In this document: in pieces, positions 1 to 7,253 of the stretch
Numbering within the stretch: the stretch's first letter is position 1
How the letters are laid out: each line of letters begins with the position of its first letter
Origin: Candidatus Accumulibacter iunctus
GTDB lineage: Bacteria > Pseudomonadota > Gammaproteobacteria > Burkholderiales > Rhodocyclaceae
DNA length: 11,331 nucleotides
Assembly: GCA_002345025.1 (NCBI GenBank)
Contig: DDUX01000164.1
Coordinates: 8,105 to 19,435, forward strand
Direction of reading: 5' to 3'
The notes under the pieces: generated by a model
What the model was told of the DNA's origin: nothing
What the model saw: only the letters and a program-made list of their open reading frames with translations
Databases searched by the model: none
Position numbers and translations under genes: made by a program

Positions 1-2373
1 GAGCAGCTTGGCAATGCCGCGGCATTCGCCAAACTCATCGTCGCCACGACGCCCGCCGGTGGGCCGGTGCGTCTGGCCGACGTGGCCGAGGTCGAAGACA
101 GTGTCGAATCAGTCAAGACCGCGAGCTGGGCCAACGGCGAGCGTGCCGTCACCATGTCGATCCGGCGCCAACCAGATGCCAACACCGTGGCCACCGTCGA
201 CGAGATTCGCGCGATCCTGCCGCGCATCCTCGCGCAGATGCCGTCTTCGGTCAGCCTCACCCTGCGCGTCGACCGCTCCCTGGCCGTGCGCGCCGCGATC
301 CATGACGTCCAGCTGACGCTGGCCGTCACCATCGCGCTCGTGGTGCTGGTGATCTTCCTGTTCCTGCGTAGGGCCAGCGCCACGTTCATTCCGGCACTGT
401 CGCTGCCGATCTCGCTGCTCGGGACGGTGGCCTTTATGCGGATGTTCGGCTACAGCCTCGACAACATTTCGCTGCTGGCCATCACCCTGGCCGTCGGCCT
501 GGTGGTGGATGACGCCATCGTCGTGCTGGAAAACATCGTCCGCCATATCGAAAACGGTGAGGCGCCGCTGCAGGCGGCGTTGCGCGGCTCGCGCGAAGTC
601 AGCTTCACCATCATCTCCATTTCGGTCTCGCTGGTGGCGGTGTTCATCCCCGTCTTCTTCATGCCCGGCGTCATCGGCCTGCTCTTCCACGAGTTCGCCG
701 CGGTGGTCACCATCGCCGTGCTGGTGTCGGCTGCGGTGTCGCTCACCATCGTGCCGATGCTGGCCAGCCGCTACATCCGCCACGAGACCAGCGAAGGCCT
801 CGGCAGACGCCTGACGGCCTGGTTCGAGCGTGGCTTCAGGCGTGCCCTGGCGCTGTACGAGCGCCGCCTGGACTGGGCGCTGCAGCACAGCCGCACCGTG
901 CTGGCGCTGGCCCTCGCCACCTTCGTCGCCACCTGGGCGCTGTTCGTGGCGCTGCCCAAGGGCTTCTTCCCGCAGGAAGACATCGGCCAGGCCATCGTCA
1001 CCGTCGAAGCGGTCGAGGATATCTCCTTTCCCGCGATGGTCGAATTGTTGATGCGCGTCGACCAGGTCATCCGCGCCAACCCGGCGGTGGAAACGCTCAT
1101 CGTCAATGCCAACGACGGCAACAGCGCCCGCCTGTTCATGAGCCTACAGCCGCGCAGCGAGCGCCCGCACCTGGACCAGGTGGTGGAGAGCCTGCGCAAG
1201 GAAGTGCGCACGGTGCCGGGGGTCAAGGTCTTCATCAACCCGATCCAGAACCTGCGCCTGGGCGGGCGCATCAGCAAGAGCCGCTACCAGTACGTCATGC
1301 GCAGCGTGCAGGCGGGCGACCTGCGCGCCTCCGCCGAAGCCCTGGCCGGGCGCCTGCAGGACGACGAAGTCTTCCGCGACGTCACCACCGATGCTCAGTT
1401 GAAGGGCCTGCAGGCCAGGCTGAACATCGACCGCGACAAGGCCAACCAGCTGGGCGTGCAGATTTCCGACATCCGCTCGGCGCTCTACAGCGCCTTCGGC
1501 GAACGCCAGGTGTCCACCATCTTCACCGCCAGCGACAGTTACGCGGTGATCATGCAGTTGCGGCCCGAGGACAGCGCCGACGAGAGCGCCTTCGGCAAGA
1601 TCTTCGTCAGAGCCCGCGGCGGCGCGCTGGTGCCGCTGTCCACCGTGGCCACGGTGGAGCGGCAGGTCGGCCCGGTCGCCATCAACCACACCGGCCAGCT
1701 CGAAGCGGTGACGCTGTCTTTCAACCTGGCGCCCGGCGCCGCCCTGGGCGACGCCTCGGCGCGCATCGATCGCTACAAGCGCGAGCTGAATTTCCCGGTG
1801 AGCATCCTCACCAGCTATGGCGGCGATGCGGCGGCCTTCCAGTCATCGCAGGCCAGCCAGATCGTGCTGATCGTCGCCGCGCTGCTGGTGATCTACGTGC
1901 TGCTCGGCATGCTCTACGAGAGCTTCGTCCACCCGCTGACCATCCTCGCCGGCCTGCCCTCAGCCGCGGCGGGCGCGCTGGTCATGCTCTGGCTGTTCGA
2001 CATGGACGTGTCCATCATCGCCATGATCGGCATCCTCATGCTGATCGGCATCGTCAAGAAGAACGCCATCATGATGATCGACTTCGCGCTCGACGCCCAG
2101 CGCAGCGGCATGGCAGCGCGCGAGGCGATCCGCACTGCCGCCCTGCTGCGCTTCCGCCCCATCATGATGACCACCTTCGCCGCGCTGATGGGCGCCATGC
2201 CCATCGCCCTCGGCCTCGGCGCCGGCGCCGAACTGCGCCAGCCGCTGGGCCTGTCTGTGGTCGGGGGCCTGCTGTTCTCGCAGGTCATCACCCTCTTGAT
2301 CACACCGGTGATCTACCTCGCGCTCGACCGCTGGTCCGGCAGCGGTCCGCTGAAGCTGGCCGGCGACCCCTGA
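1..2373 (+). CDS. RND multidrug efflux permease, HAE1 (AcrB/MdtB-MdtC-like), 5'-truncated by window
   Basis: Inner-membrane proton/drug antiporter subunit of a tripartite efflux pump; it would work with a periplasmic adaptor and an outer-membrane channel, neither of which is in the window. The frame is open from base 1, so the gene starts upstream; 790 residues are present against roughly 1,040 for the family, so about 250 N-terminal residues are missing. The first residues read as the end of the porter subdomain (VRLADVAEVEDSVES). Then come a membrane helix block, the proton-relay pair in GLVVDDAIVVLEN (Asp170-Asp171 of the visible part, matching AcrB Asp407/408), a second periplasmic porter/docking region, and the C-terminal helix block with GIVKKNAIMMIDFA (Lys687 matching AcrB Lys940). 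The relay residues seen are intact, so the visible part looks functional. An internal GTG at 67 is not the true start. Substrate cannot be read from the sequence. Confident on family, not on subfamily. Confidence 0.95.
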   Translation, partial: EQLGNAAAFAKLIVATTPAGGPVRLADVAEVEDSVESVKTASWANGERAVTMSIRRQPDANTVATVDEIRAILPRILAQMPSSVSLTLRVDRSLAVRAAIHDVQLTLAVTIALVVLVIFLFLRRASATFIPALSLPISLLGTVAFMRMFGYSLDNISLLAITLAVGLVVDDAIVVLENIVRHIENGEAPLQAALRGSREVSFTIISISVSLVAVFIPVFFMPGVIGLLFHEFAAVVTIAVLVSAAVSLTIVPMLASRYIRHETSEGLGRRLTAWFERGFRRALALYERRLDWALQHSRTVLALALATFVATWALFVALPKGFFPQEDIGQAIVTVEAVEDISFPAMVELLMRVDQVIRANPAVETLIVNANDGNSARLFMSLQPRSERPHLDQVVESLRKEVRTVPGVKVFINPIQNLRLGGRISKSRYQYVMRSVQAGDLRASAEALAGRLQDDEVFRDVTTDAQLKGLQARLNIDRDKANQLGVQISDIRSALYSAFGERQVSTIFTASDSYAVIMQLRPEDSADESAFGKIFVRARGGALVPLSTVATVERQVGPVAINHTGQLEAVTLSFNLAPGAALGDASARIDRYKRELNFPVSILTSYGGDAAAFQSSQASQIVLIVAALLVIYVLLGMLYESFVHPLTILAGLPSAAAGALVMLWLFDMDVSIIAMIGILMLIGIVKKNAIMMIDFALDAQRSGMAAREAIRTAALLRFRPIMMTTFAALMGAMPIALGLGAGAELRQPLGLSVVGGLLFSQVITLLITPVIYLALDRWSGSGPLKLAGDP

Positions 2374-2426
2374 ACGCTCGTTTTGCGCTGCCTTGAACAA
2401 GTCGGCGCTGGGCGCAGGCCGGAGTT

Positions 2427-2445
2427 CGCGGAGCACTGCTCCGCG
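2427..2445 (+). terminator. Hairpin downstream of the efflux gene, possible terminator
   Basis: A perfect 7-bp stem (CGCGGAG / CTCCGCG) with a CACTG loop, 54 bases after the efflux permease stop codon. There is no T-run after it, so it is not a classical intrinsic terminator. It could end the efflux transcript, stabilise the mRNA 3' end, or be chance in GC-rich DNA. Confidence 0.3.
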
Positions 2446-2471
2446 CCACCACAGCCGACCGACGATGCAGG

Positions 2472-2500
2472 GTAACCGGTAACCCTGCGGCGTTCGCCCC
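2472..2500 (+). repeat. IS66 terminal inverted repeat, tnpC-distal end
   Basis: Starts GTAACCGGTAACC and pairs with the reverse complement of 3621-3649 (23 of 29 identical, with an uninterrupted 7-base match at the tip). It lies just past the tnpC stop codon, as expected for the 3' end of an IS66 element. The tip overlaps a near-palindrome at 2467-2488 (GCAGGGT / ACCCTGC arms). Confidence 0.75.
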
Positions 2501-2502
2501 GC

Positions 2503-3605
2503 CTATGGAGCCTGCCGGTGCAAGGGAGAGCGCAGCGGGTTGGCGGCGAAGAGCGCTTTCCAGCAGCGGGGCGTGAGTTCGTGGACCCGGTCTGCCGGGT
2601 GCTGTCCGACGCGTTGCAGGACATCGACCAGATAGCCATACGGGTTGATGTCGTGCAGCCGGCAGGTGACGATCAGGCTTTGCAGGATGCCGACGTGCCG
2701 GGCGCCGAGTTCGGTCCAGCAGAACATCCAGTTGCGGCGACCCATCGGAATCACGCGCAGGGCCCGCTCGAGATGATTCGTATCGATCGGCACGTCCGGG
2801 TCGGCGAGAAACACTTCCAGTCCAAAGCGGCGGTCGCGGGCATAGGCCAGCGCCCTGGTCAGCGGATTGCTCGGCAGCAGACCCTGCGCCGCGAACCGTT
2901 CATCGATCCTGGCGAAGAAGCGCTCGACGACCGGCTTGGCGTGCGCCAGCCGGTGATCCTTCTTCCGCTCGCCGCTCAGCCCAGCCTGGCGGATGTCGTC
3001 CTCGATCCGGTACAGCTCGCCGATCAGCGCCAGCGCCTCGGCGGCGGCTTCCGGCTCCGCGGCCTGCGCCTCGAAGAAGCCACGGCGGGTATGCGCCCAG
3101 CACTGGGCATGGGTGACTCCCGTCTTCGCCGCGCAGTGGGCATAGGCGTGATGGCCATCCGACAGCAGCACCGCTCGCTCGGCCGGTGTCAGCCCCAGCG
3201 CCGCCTCGACGTGCTTGATCTCGCGGCTCTCGAAGAAGGGGAAACCCGCGTCGGTGAGGCGTTGGTGCTGGCGATCTCGTAGTCTTCGGGCGAGAGGCCA
3301 TCGGTTTCCGGTGCCGACAGTTCGATGACCTCGACCGGCACGCGGGTCTCGTCGAAGAAGGGTACGGACTCGTCGTCGTTGCGCCGGCTTGCCGCCTTGC
3401 GGGTATGGGCGACGACGGGACGGCCTTTGGCTTCCGGCGCTGCCGGCTCGCTCGGCCATTCGCCCAGACTCATCTGGCCGGGGCTGCCGATGTCGATGCG
3501 GCGTTCGCTCTTCTGGCCGAAGAGCCGTCGCTTGAAGCAGTCGATCTGCTGCCTGAGCCCGGCGATTTCCTGGCCATTCCGTGCTCCGAGGAAGGCATTC
3601 TCGTC
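2503..3605 (-). pseudogene. tnpC: IS66 transposase TnpC, broken by two internal deletions
   Basis: Remnant of the DDE transposase of an IS66 element. It reads in two frames. The N-terminal part (about 3605 down to 3265) contains GLRQQID and the family motif LFGQKSERR, then the linker ending SPEDYEIAST. The C-terminal part (about 3275 to 2503) begins QHQRLTDAGF and continues with FPFFESREIKHVEAALG, LLSDGHHAYA (second catalytic Asp), CWAHTRR, and IDTNHLERALRVIPMGRRNW (catalytic Glu), to the normal IS66 C-terminus. The stretch normally lying between EIAST and QHQRL, and a second stretch between DAGF and FPFFES, are missing. The second includes the region that carries the first catalytic Asp. The product is therefore inactive. 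No credible start codon remains near the element end. The family call is secure; the missing segments are inferred from recalled family members. Confidence 0.88.
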
Positions 3606-3620
3606 AGGACGACGAGCGCG

Positions 3621-3649
3621 GGGAAGAACGCCGGCTGGTTATCGGTTAC
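3621..3649 (-). repeat. IS66 terminal inverted repeat, tnpC-proximal end
   Basis: Reverse complement begins GTAACCGATAACC and matches the other end at 2472-2500. It sits immediately upstream of the tnpC N-terminal remnant, with no space for tnpA or tnpB. Confidence 0.75.
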
Positions 3650-3784
3650 GTCGAAGCGAGATTTCGCAGCCATCTCGAAAGCGGCGTCGCCGCCCACGGC
3701 TTCACTCGCGCCTGCTGCGACGACTGTCAGCACGCTTCACACCGTCCGCGGACCCGAAGCGGCGACAACGAACTGCTCGTCTGA
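3650..3784 (+). pseudogene. IS91-like transposase fragment (zinc-binding N-terminal region)
   Basis: Forty-four codons starting directly at the right end of the IS66 element encode VEARFRSHLESGVAAHGFTR followed by ACCDDCQH, then drift into unrecognisable sequence and a TGA at 3782. IS91-family transposases typically show a cysteine-rich segment of the type 'LxxGxxxHGFxRxxCxxCxH' that continues into an FSCK...CPSC zinc-binding block; the first part is seen here and the second is not. I read it as a short relic cut by the IS66 insertion on its left and decayed on its right. The equivalent upstream half of the gene was not found on the other side of the IS66 element. Chance resemblance is possible because the match covers only about 28 residues. 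Confidence 0.55.
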
Positions 3785-3881
3785 CCCAAAGGACCCTCGA
3801 ACAGCCACAGCCACAACAACGGCAACGAAGTCGCTTGCCAGCGTCTCAAGCTGCGCCGTCGCGGAACAGACAGCCCAGGCT

Positions 3882-4487
3882 CTATCGACTCTCGCGGGCA
3901 TCGGAACTGAGGCGCCAGTCTGCCAGCGGTCGCCCCAGCAACGTGGCGAGTTGGACGGCCTCGCGGGCGATCTGCCCGTCGTCAGGGTGGGATGCCAGGT
4001 TAAAGCGCTGGCCATCCTGCATCACCAGATTGAGTTCGTAGTTGTCGTAGTCGTCGTTCTCCGTGTCCTTGACGCGTTTGTAGACGATTTCCAGTTGGCG
4101 TACCTCGTCGAAGTCGAGTGTCGTCGTCTCGACGGCGAGGCCAAAGCTCGGCTTCAGGCCTCTCCTGTGCAGCACCTCGACGCGGCGCTTCAGGGTGTCG
4201 AAGCGGGCGCCAGTTCCCAGGAGGGAGGCAAGGTAACGCCCGACCCAAACGAACAACGCACAGATGCCAACAAACACCATCCCCAGCAGCGGACCTTGCC
4301 ACAGATGCAGTGCGCCACCAACGATGCCGGCATAGCCGAGCAGGCTGATGATTCGAATCAGTAGCTGCGTCAGGCCAGTCGCACGGAAAACCCAGGTCGA
4401 GCCTTCATGGACAAGTCGGAGGGTCGTGAATCGCGAACCTTCGTCTGGTTCCAGAGCTGACGGCGGGTGATGATCGGTGACGTTCAT
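3882..4487 (-). CDS. Hypothetical two-helix membrane protein with soluble C-terminal domain
   Basis: A 201-residue protein I cannot assign to a named family. Residues 1-35 are polar, two hydrophobic segments follow (about 41-62 and 66-92), and the remainder (about 95-190) is soluble and beta-rich. It includes RFDTLKRRVEVLHRRG, TTLDFDEVRQLEIV, and the acidic, tyrosine-containing DTENDDYDNYELNLVMQDG. This layout, a short helical hairpin followed by a PH-like strand pattern, resembles small bacterial inner-membrane proteins of unknown role, but that is inference. The start at 4487 is the first ATG of the frame; upstream there is only a weak GAAG-type ribosome site. It stands alone between IS relics with no operon partner, yet its frame is intact and its composition is protein-like on one strand only, so I regard it as a real gene. 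Confidence 0.72.
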   Translation of the reverse strand: MNVTDHHPPSALEPDEGSRFTTLRLVHEGSTWVFRATGLTQLLIRIISLLGYAGIVGGALHLWQGPLLGMVFVGICALFVWVGRYLASLLGTGARFDTLKRRVEVLHRRGLKPSFGLAVETTTLDFDEVRQLEIVYKRVKDTENDDYDNYELNLVMQDGQRFNLASHPDDGQIAREAVQLATLLGRPLADWRLSSDARESR

Positions 4488-4707
4488 GCGGGCTTCAAGC
4501 GAATGAAGCGGCTGCAGTGAGTTCAGACAAGGGGTGTGTCATTTCTTCCCTCCCGCTTCCGGTCAACATCATTGCATCCCGGTGGGCCGTGCTGGTCGTT
4601 GAACCACTCACCGTAGACCCGCAGGGTGGGCGGGCAGGGGCCGCGAAACCTGGCCGTGCCGACCCGGTCCGCAGTCACCGGGGAACGGATTGCTCACTGC
4701 CCGTCGC

Positions 4708-4893
4708 TCACAGCGAGGCGAGCCTGTGTACATGGCCGAGCTTCTCGTCCGACACACCGGCGAGGTTTCCTTCCACGATGCGCTTCTCGCGCAGCAACGT
4801 TGCGAAGACGATGGCGAGTTGCGGGTAACGATAGTCGTACTTCCGGTTGATCTCATGTCAAGCTTTGCCGCGCCATTCCTCTACTGACCACAT
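4708..4893 (-). pseudogene. C-terminal remnant of an unidentified gene, with in-frame TGA
   Basis: Read on the - strand from an ATG at 4893, the frame gives MWSVEEWRGKA, a TGA stop (4858-4860), then HEINRKYDYRYPQLAIVF and on to a helical tail LLREKRIVEGNLAGVSDEKLGHVHRLASL ending at TGA (4708-4710). The part after the stop has no start codon of its own, but its amphipathic, charged composition looks like a genuine protein C-terminus. The same frame is protein-like on both sides of the stop, so I infer one gene interrupted by a nonsense mutation or small deletion. I do not recognise the family. Upstream of 4893 the frame remains open to the relic at 5040-5430 but no longer looks like the same protein. 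Confidence 0.45.
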
Positions 4894-5039
4894 GTCCTCT
4901 GCACGGCTGGTGTCGGCGGCCCGCCCCCTCGAACGCCGCCAGGGTTGCTGCCAGTTCGCGTTGCAGCGCTGCGTTGACACGCACCGCGGTTTGACCGAGA
5001 GCATGGCGGATGGACCGACGCGGATTGTAAGCGAGGGCT

Positions 5040-5430
5040 GCGCGGCGACCAACCTGCCTAGTGGAACTTCCGGGGCAACCGCATCTCCGATCTGCTGCAG
5101 GACATCGGCCAGGTACTCGTACGGGTTGATGTCCCGCGGCCGGCGCCTGACGAGCAGCCTCTGCAGGACGTCGACGTGCCGCGCGCCGGGTTCGGTTCAG
5201 CAGTGCATCCGGTTCCGGCGACTCATCAGGATCCCGCAGGGGGCACTCGAGGTGCTTGATGTCGATCGGAATTTCCGGTTCGGGGACGAATGCCGCGAGG
5301 CCAACGCGGCGGACAGAGGCTTCGGCCACGGCTTTGGTGCGCGGCCCGCTCGCCGGTCCGCGCCAGCACCGCCGCTGCTCGGCGGCCTGTTCCTCGGCGA
5401 AGCTACGGCGGGTATGCGTCCAGCTTCTAT
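5040..5430 (-). pseudogene. tnpC: Second, more decayed IS66 tnpC relic
   Basis: The DNA aligns, in the same orientation, with the C-terminal part of the tnpC at 2503-3605: for example 5080-5300 corresponds to about 2583-2820 with few gaps. Recognisable pieces are WTHTRRSF (intact family form AHTRR-F), PEPEIPIDIKHLECPLR (PDVPIDTNHLERALR), then after a frameshift MSRRNRMHC, a TGA at 5197-5199 in place of a conserved Trp codon, and TEPGARHVDVLQ plus INPYEYLADVLQQIG. About 150 bp between the first two pieces is missing compared with the other copy. The catalytic Glu codon survives; everything N-terminal to the AHTRR region is gone. No inverted repeats matching the first element were found, so this is an older, separate insertion. 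Confidence 0.8.
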
Positions 5431-5520
5431 CAGCTTCCCCTGTCGAGTTCCCGCTGCGTGCTGGTCGTTGACGGGAGGGGCTGCAGGCAACCCGCGTTTC
5501 GCGTTTCGTGATGCGGCGGG

Positions 5521-5616
5521 CAGTTCCAATGCCTCGGGAGATTGATGAGGCGCGCGGTAGTCGAGGGTCCTCTGCACCGCCAGCAGTTGCAGAAGACCTC
5601 GGCGTACTTGAATGTC
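5521..5616 (-). pseudogene. Possible IS3-family orfB C-terminal fragment
   Basis: On the - strand one frame reads TFKYAEVFCNCWR and, after a single-base shift, VQRTLDYRAPHQSPEALEL. Joined, this resembles the characteristic tail of IS3-family OrfB transposases (FEYIEVFYNRxRxHSxLGYxSPxxFE). Only about 30 residues are left, with no other IS3 part or inverted repeat nearby, so the call is tentative. Confidence 0.4.
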
Positions 5617-5728
5617 CCAGTACTCGTGTCGGCATGGCTGGCGTTGTGACCACCATGAATCGAATCCCTTCGGGACGCACCTAATCCTCAACAGGCCACT
5701 GAAGCGGGCGGGGTCCATCCCCGCGAGC

Positions 5729-5745
5729 GCGTGTGTGCGACACGC
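5729..5745 (-). terminator. Hairpin downstream of the cyclase-HDOD gene, possible terminator
   Basis: Stem GCGTGT / ACACGC with a five-base loop, beginning 44 bases past the stop codon of the - strand cyclase-HDOD gene. No T-run follows, so termination here is only a possibility. Confidence 0.2.
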
Positions 5746-5788
5746 CCTGCGCATGCGAGTCGCCGCAGCCTGCCAGTGCTCAAGGGAC

Positions 5789-7231
5789 TCAGCGGATGGC
5801 GCCGACGAAGCTTTCGATCGTTGGCCGCGCTGCGTGCAGGTGCGCCAGGCAGTCGTCCCAGAGCGCTGGCCGCAGACCGAGGCGTCGCAGTTGCGCCGCG
5901 TCCTGGTCGCTGGCCAGCGTCTCGACGAAGCCGTCTAGTACCGCGTGCGCGGCGCGGTTGGCGAGGCCGGTCAGGGCGCAGAGGCGGTATTCGTCGCCGC
6001 CGGCGTCGGGGTCGTGATGGTGGGCAATCGCGGCGATGTAGCGTGCTGGCAGGTCCCAGCGCTCGGCGACCATCTGGCCGACTTCCGGGTGCGTGAACTC
6101 GAACAGCGTGCGCTCGGCAGCGAGACTGCCGAGCGCCGAATTTCGCTCCAGCTCGAGCACATGCCGGTAGCTTGACTCGGCCTGGACGGCAAAGATGAGC
6201 TTGCCGATGTCGTGCAGCAGACCGGCCATGAAAGCCTCGTCGCCGGGGTAGCGGACGGCTGCCGCGAGAAAGCGGGCTGCCGTCGCGGCGGCGATCGAGT
6301 GCTTCCAGAAGTCGACCAGATTCAGCCTCTCGGTACGAAAGGAGTCGAAGGCGCCGACCGAGATCAGCATTCCCTGCACGTTGGTGAAACCGAGTACGCG
6401 GACGGCGTCGGCAATCGTGCCGACGCGGCGGCAGAGGCCGAAGAACGCGGAGTTGGCAACACGCAGGATCTTCGCCGAGATCGCCGGATCGTGAACGATT
6501 ACCCGCTCGACTGCCCGGGCGTCGCTGGCCGGATCCTGCAGGACGCGCAGCGCCTGCATGACCACCGCCGGCAGCGTCGGCACCTCGTATACGTCGATCG
6601 GCCGGAAGCGGGCCAGCGGTTCGGCCGTCAGCTTGTTGCCGTCGAGGCCATCGTTCGCCTCGAGGAGCCTGGTGGGCAGTCCGGGATGGACGAGCTGAAA
6701 GGCGTGGATCGGTTGCGGCAGGTCGCGCAGGCGGAGCATGCCGACATCGTGCAGGCTGCTGCCGCCGGGCAGGGTGCTGCGAACCAGCGCTTCGGTTGCC
6801 GAGCTGAGCAGGGTCTGGCCGCCGTGCGTCACCGCCAGCAGGCGGGCGACGCGATTGAGCGTGCGACCGAAATAGTCGCCGCTGCTGAGGTACGCCGGCC
6901 CGCTGTGCAGCGCGATGCGCACGCGCAGCGGGCTGCGCGTCGGCCACTGCTCGCCGGCGAGGCTCGTCTGGATCTGGCTGGCGGCCCGCAGCGCTGCCGC
7001 GGCGTCGTCGAAAGTGACGCAGAAGGCGTCGCCGACCGTCTTGAAGACGAGTCCACCGTGGCGCTCGATCGCCGCCGAGAGCAGCGTGTTGTGCCGCTGC
7101 AGCGCGACGCGCATCGTCTGCGACTCGCTTTCCCAGAGGCTTGTCGACCCTTCGATGTCGGTAAACAGGAAGGTGGTGTCGATCAGTGCGGCATCGCCGA
7201 GGCCGGGCGTGCCGAGTTCCATCTGCCGCAT
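5789..7231 (-). CDS. Class III adenylate/guanylate cyclase domain fused to an HDOD domain
   Basis: A 480-residue cytoplasmic signalling protein with no membrane segment. Residues about 18-180 form a class III nucleotidyl cyclase domain. It has FLFTDIEGST with metal-binding Asp25, VFKTVGDAF with Lys64 and the second metal Asp68, GDYFGRTLNRVAR with Asp119, Asn126 and Arg130. The catalytic set is therefore complete; the Lys64/Asp119 pair suits ATP, so cAMP is the expected product (inference from family rules). Residues about 211-425 form an HDOD domain (YEVPTLPAVVMQAL, VIVHDPAISAKILRVANSAFFG, GLLHDIGKL with His340-Asp341, FTHPEVG, AIAHHHD). HDOD domains are usually regulatory; here several HD-type His residues remain, but hydrolase activity is not implied. 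The start at 7231 is the first ATG; Met4 (7222) is an alternative, and neither has a strong ribosome site. The gene begins 22 bp after the PEP-CTERM stop on the same strand, so the two are probably co-transcribed. Confidence 0.93.
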   Translation of the reverse strand: MRQMELGTPGLGDAALIDTTFLFTDIEGSTSLWESESQTMRVALQRHNTLLSAAIERHGGLVFKTVGDAFCVTFDDAAAALRAASQIQTSLAGEQWPTRSPLRVRIALHSGPAYLSSGDYFGRTLNRVARLLAVTHGGQTLLSSATEALVRSTLPGGSSLHDVGMLRLRDLPQPIHAFQLVHPGLPTRLLEANDGLDGNKLTAEPLARFRPIDVYEVPTLPAVVMQALRVLQDPASDARAVERVIVHDPAISAKILRVANSAFFGLCRRVGTIADAVRVLGFTNVQGMLISVGAFDSFRTERLNLVDFWKHSIAAATAARFLAAAVRYPGDEAFMAGLLHDIGKLIFAVQAESSYRHVLELERNSALGSLAAERTLFEFTHPEVGQMVAERWDLPARYIAAIAHHHDPDAGGDEYRLCALTGLANRAAHAVLDGFVETLASDQDAAQLRRLGLRPALWDDCLAHLHAARPTIESFVGAIR

Positions 7232-7253
7232 GGCCTGCTGCCGGTGCGGCTGC

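Larger units (their letters stand above)
2472..3649 (-). mobile_element. IS66-family element, internally deleted, tnpC-only, with both terminal inverted repeats
   Basis: The element is bounded by inverted repeats that I align at 23 of 29 positions: the + strand from 2472 begins GTAACCGGTAACC, and the reverse complement from 3649 begins GTAACCGATAACC. Between them lies only a broken tnpC on the - strand; no tnpA or tnpB is present. Complete IS66 elements are usually about 2.5 kb with tnpA, tnpB and tnpC, whereas the ISBst12 subgroup carries tnpC alone, so this may be a deleted member of either type. The flanking 8 bases (GATGCAGG left, GTCGAAGC right) do not match, so no target duplication survives. 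It cannot transpose on its own, but its ends might still be recognised in trans by a related transposase. Confidence 0.8.

Noticed and set aside
67..2373. GTG at 67 as the true start of the efflux permease
   Set aside because: The same frame is open to base 1 and already reads as RND porter-domain sequence before 67, so the gene enters from outside the window.
2518..3282. A 254-codon + strand open frame
   Set aside because: It is exactly antisense to the identified IS66 TnpC C-terminal coding region and shows no domain.
3405..4364. A 319-codon + strand open frame across the IS66 end, the IS91 fragment and the membrane gene
   Set aside because: It crosses several unrelated elements, lacks recognisable motifs, and lies antisense to the better-supported membrane protein gene and tnpC.
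4488..4707. Possible small - strand peptide ending SELTAAASFA upstream of the membrane gene
   Set aside because: No ribosome site, no homology I can recognise, and it lies within decayed sequence; chance is more likely.
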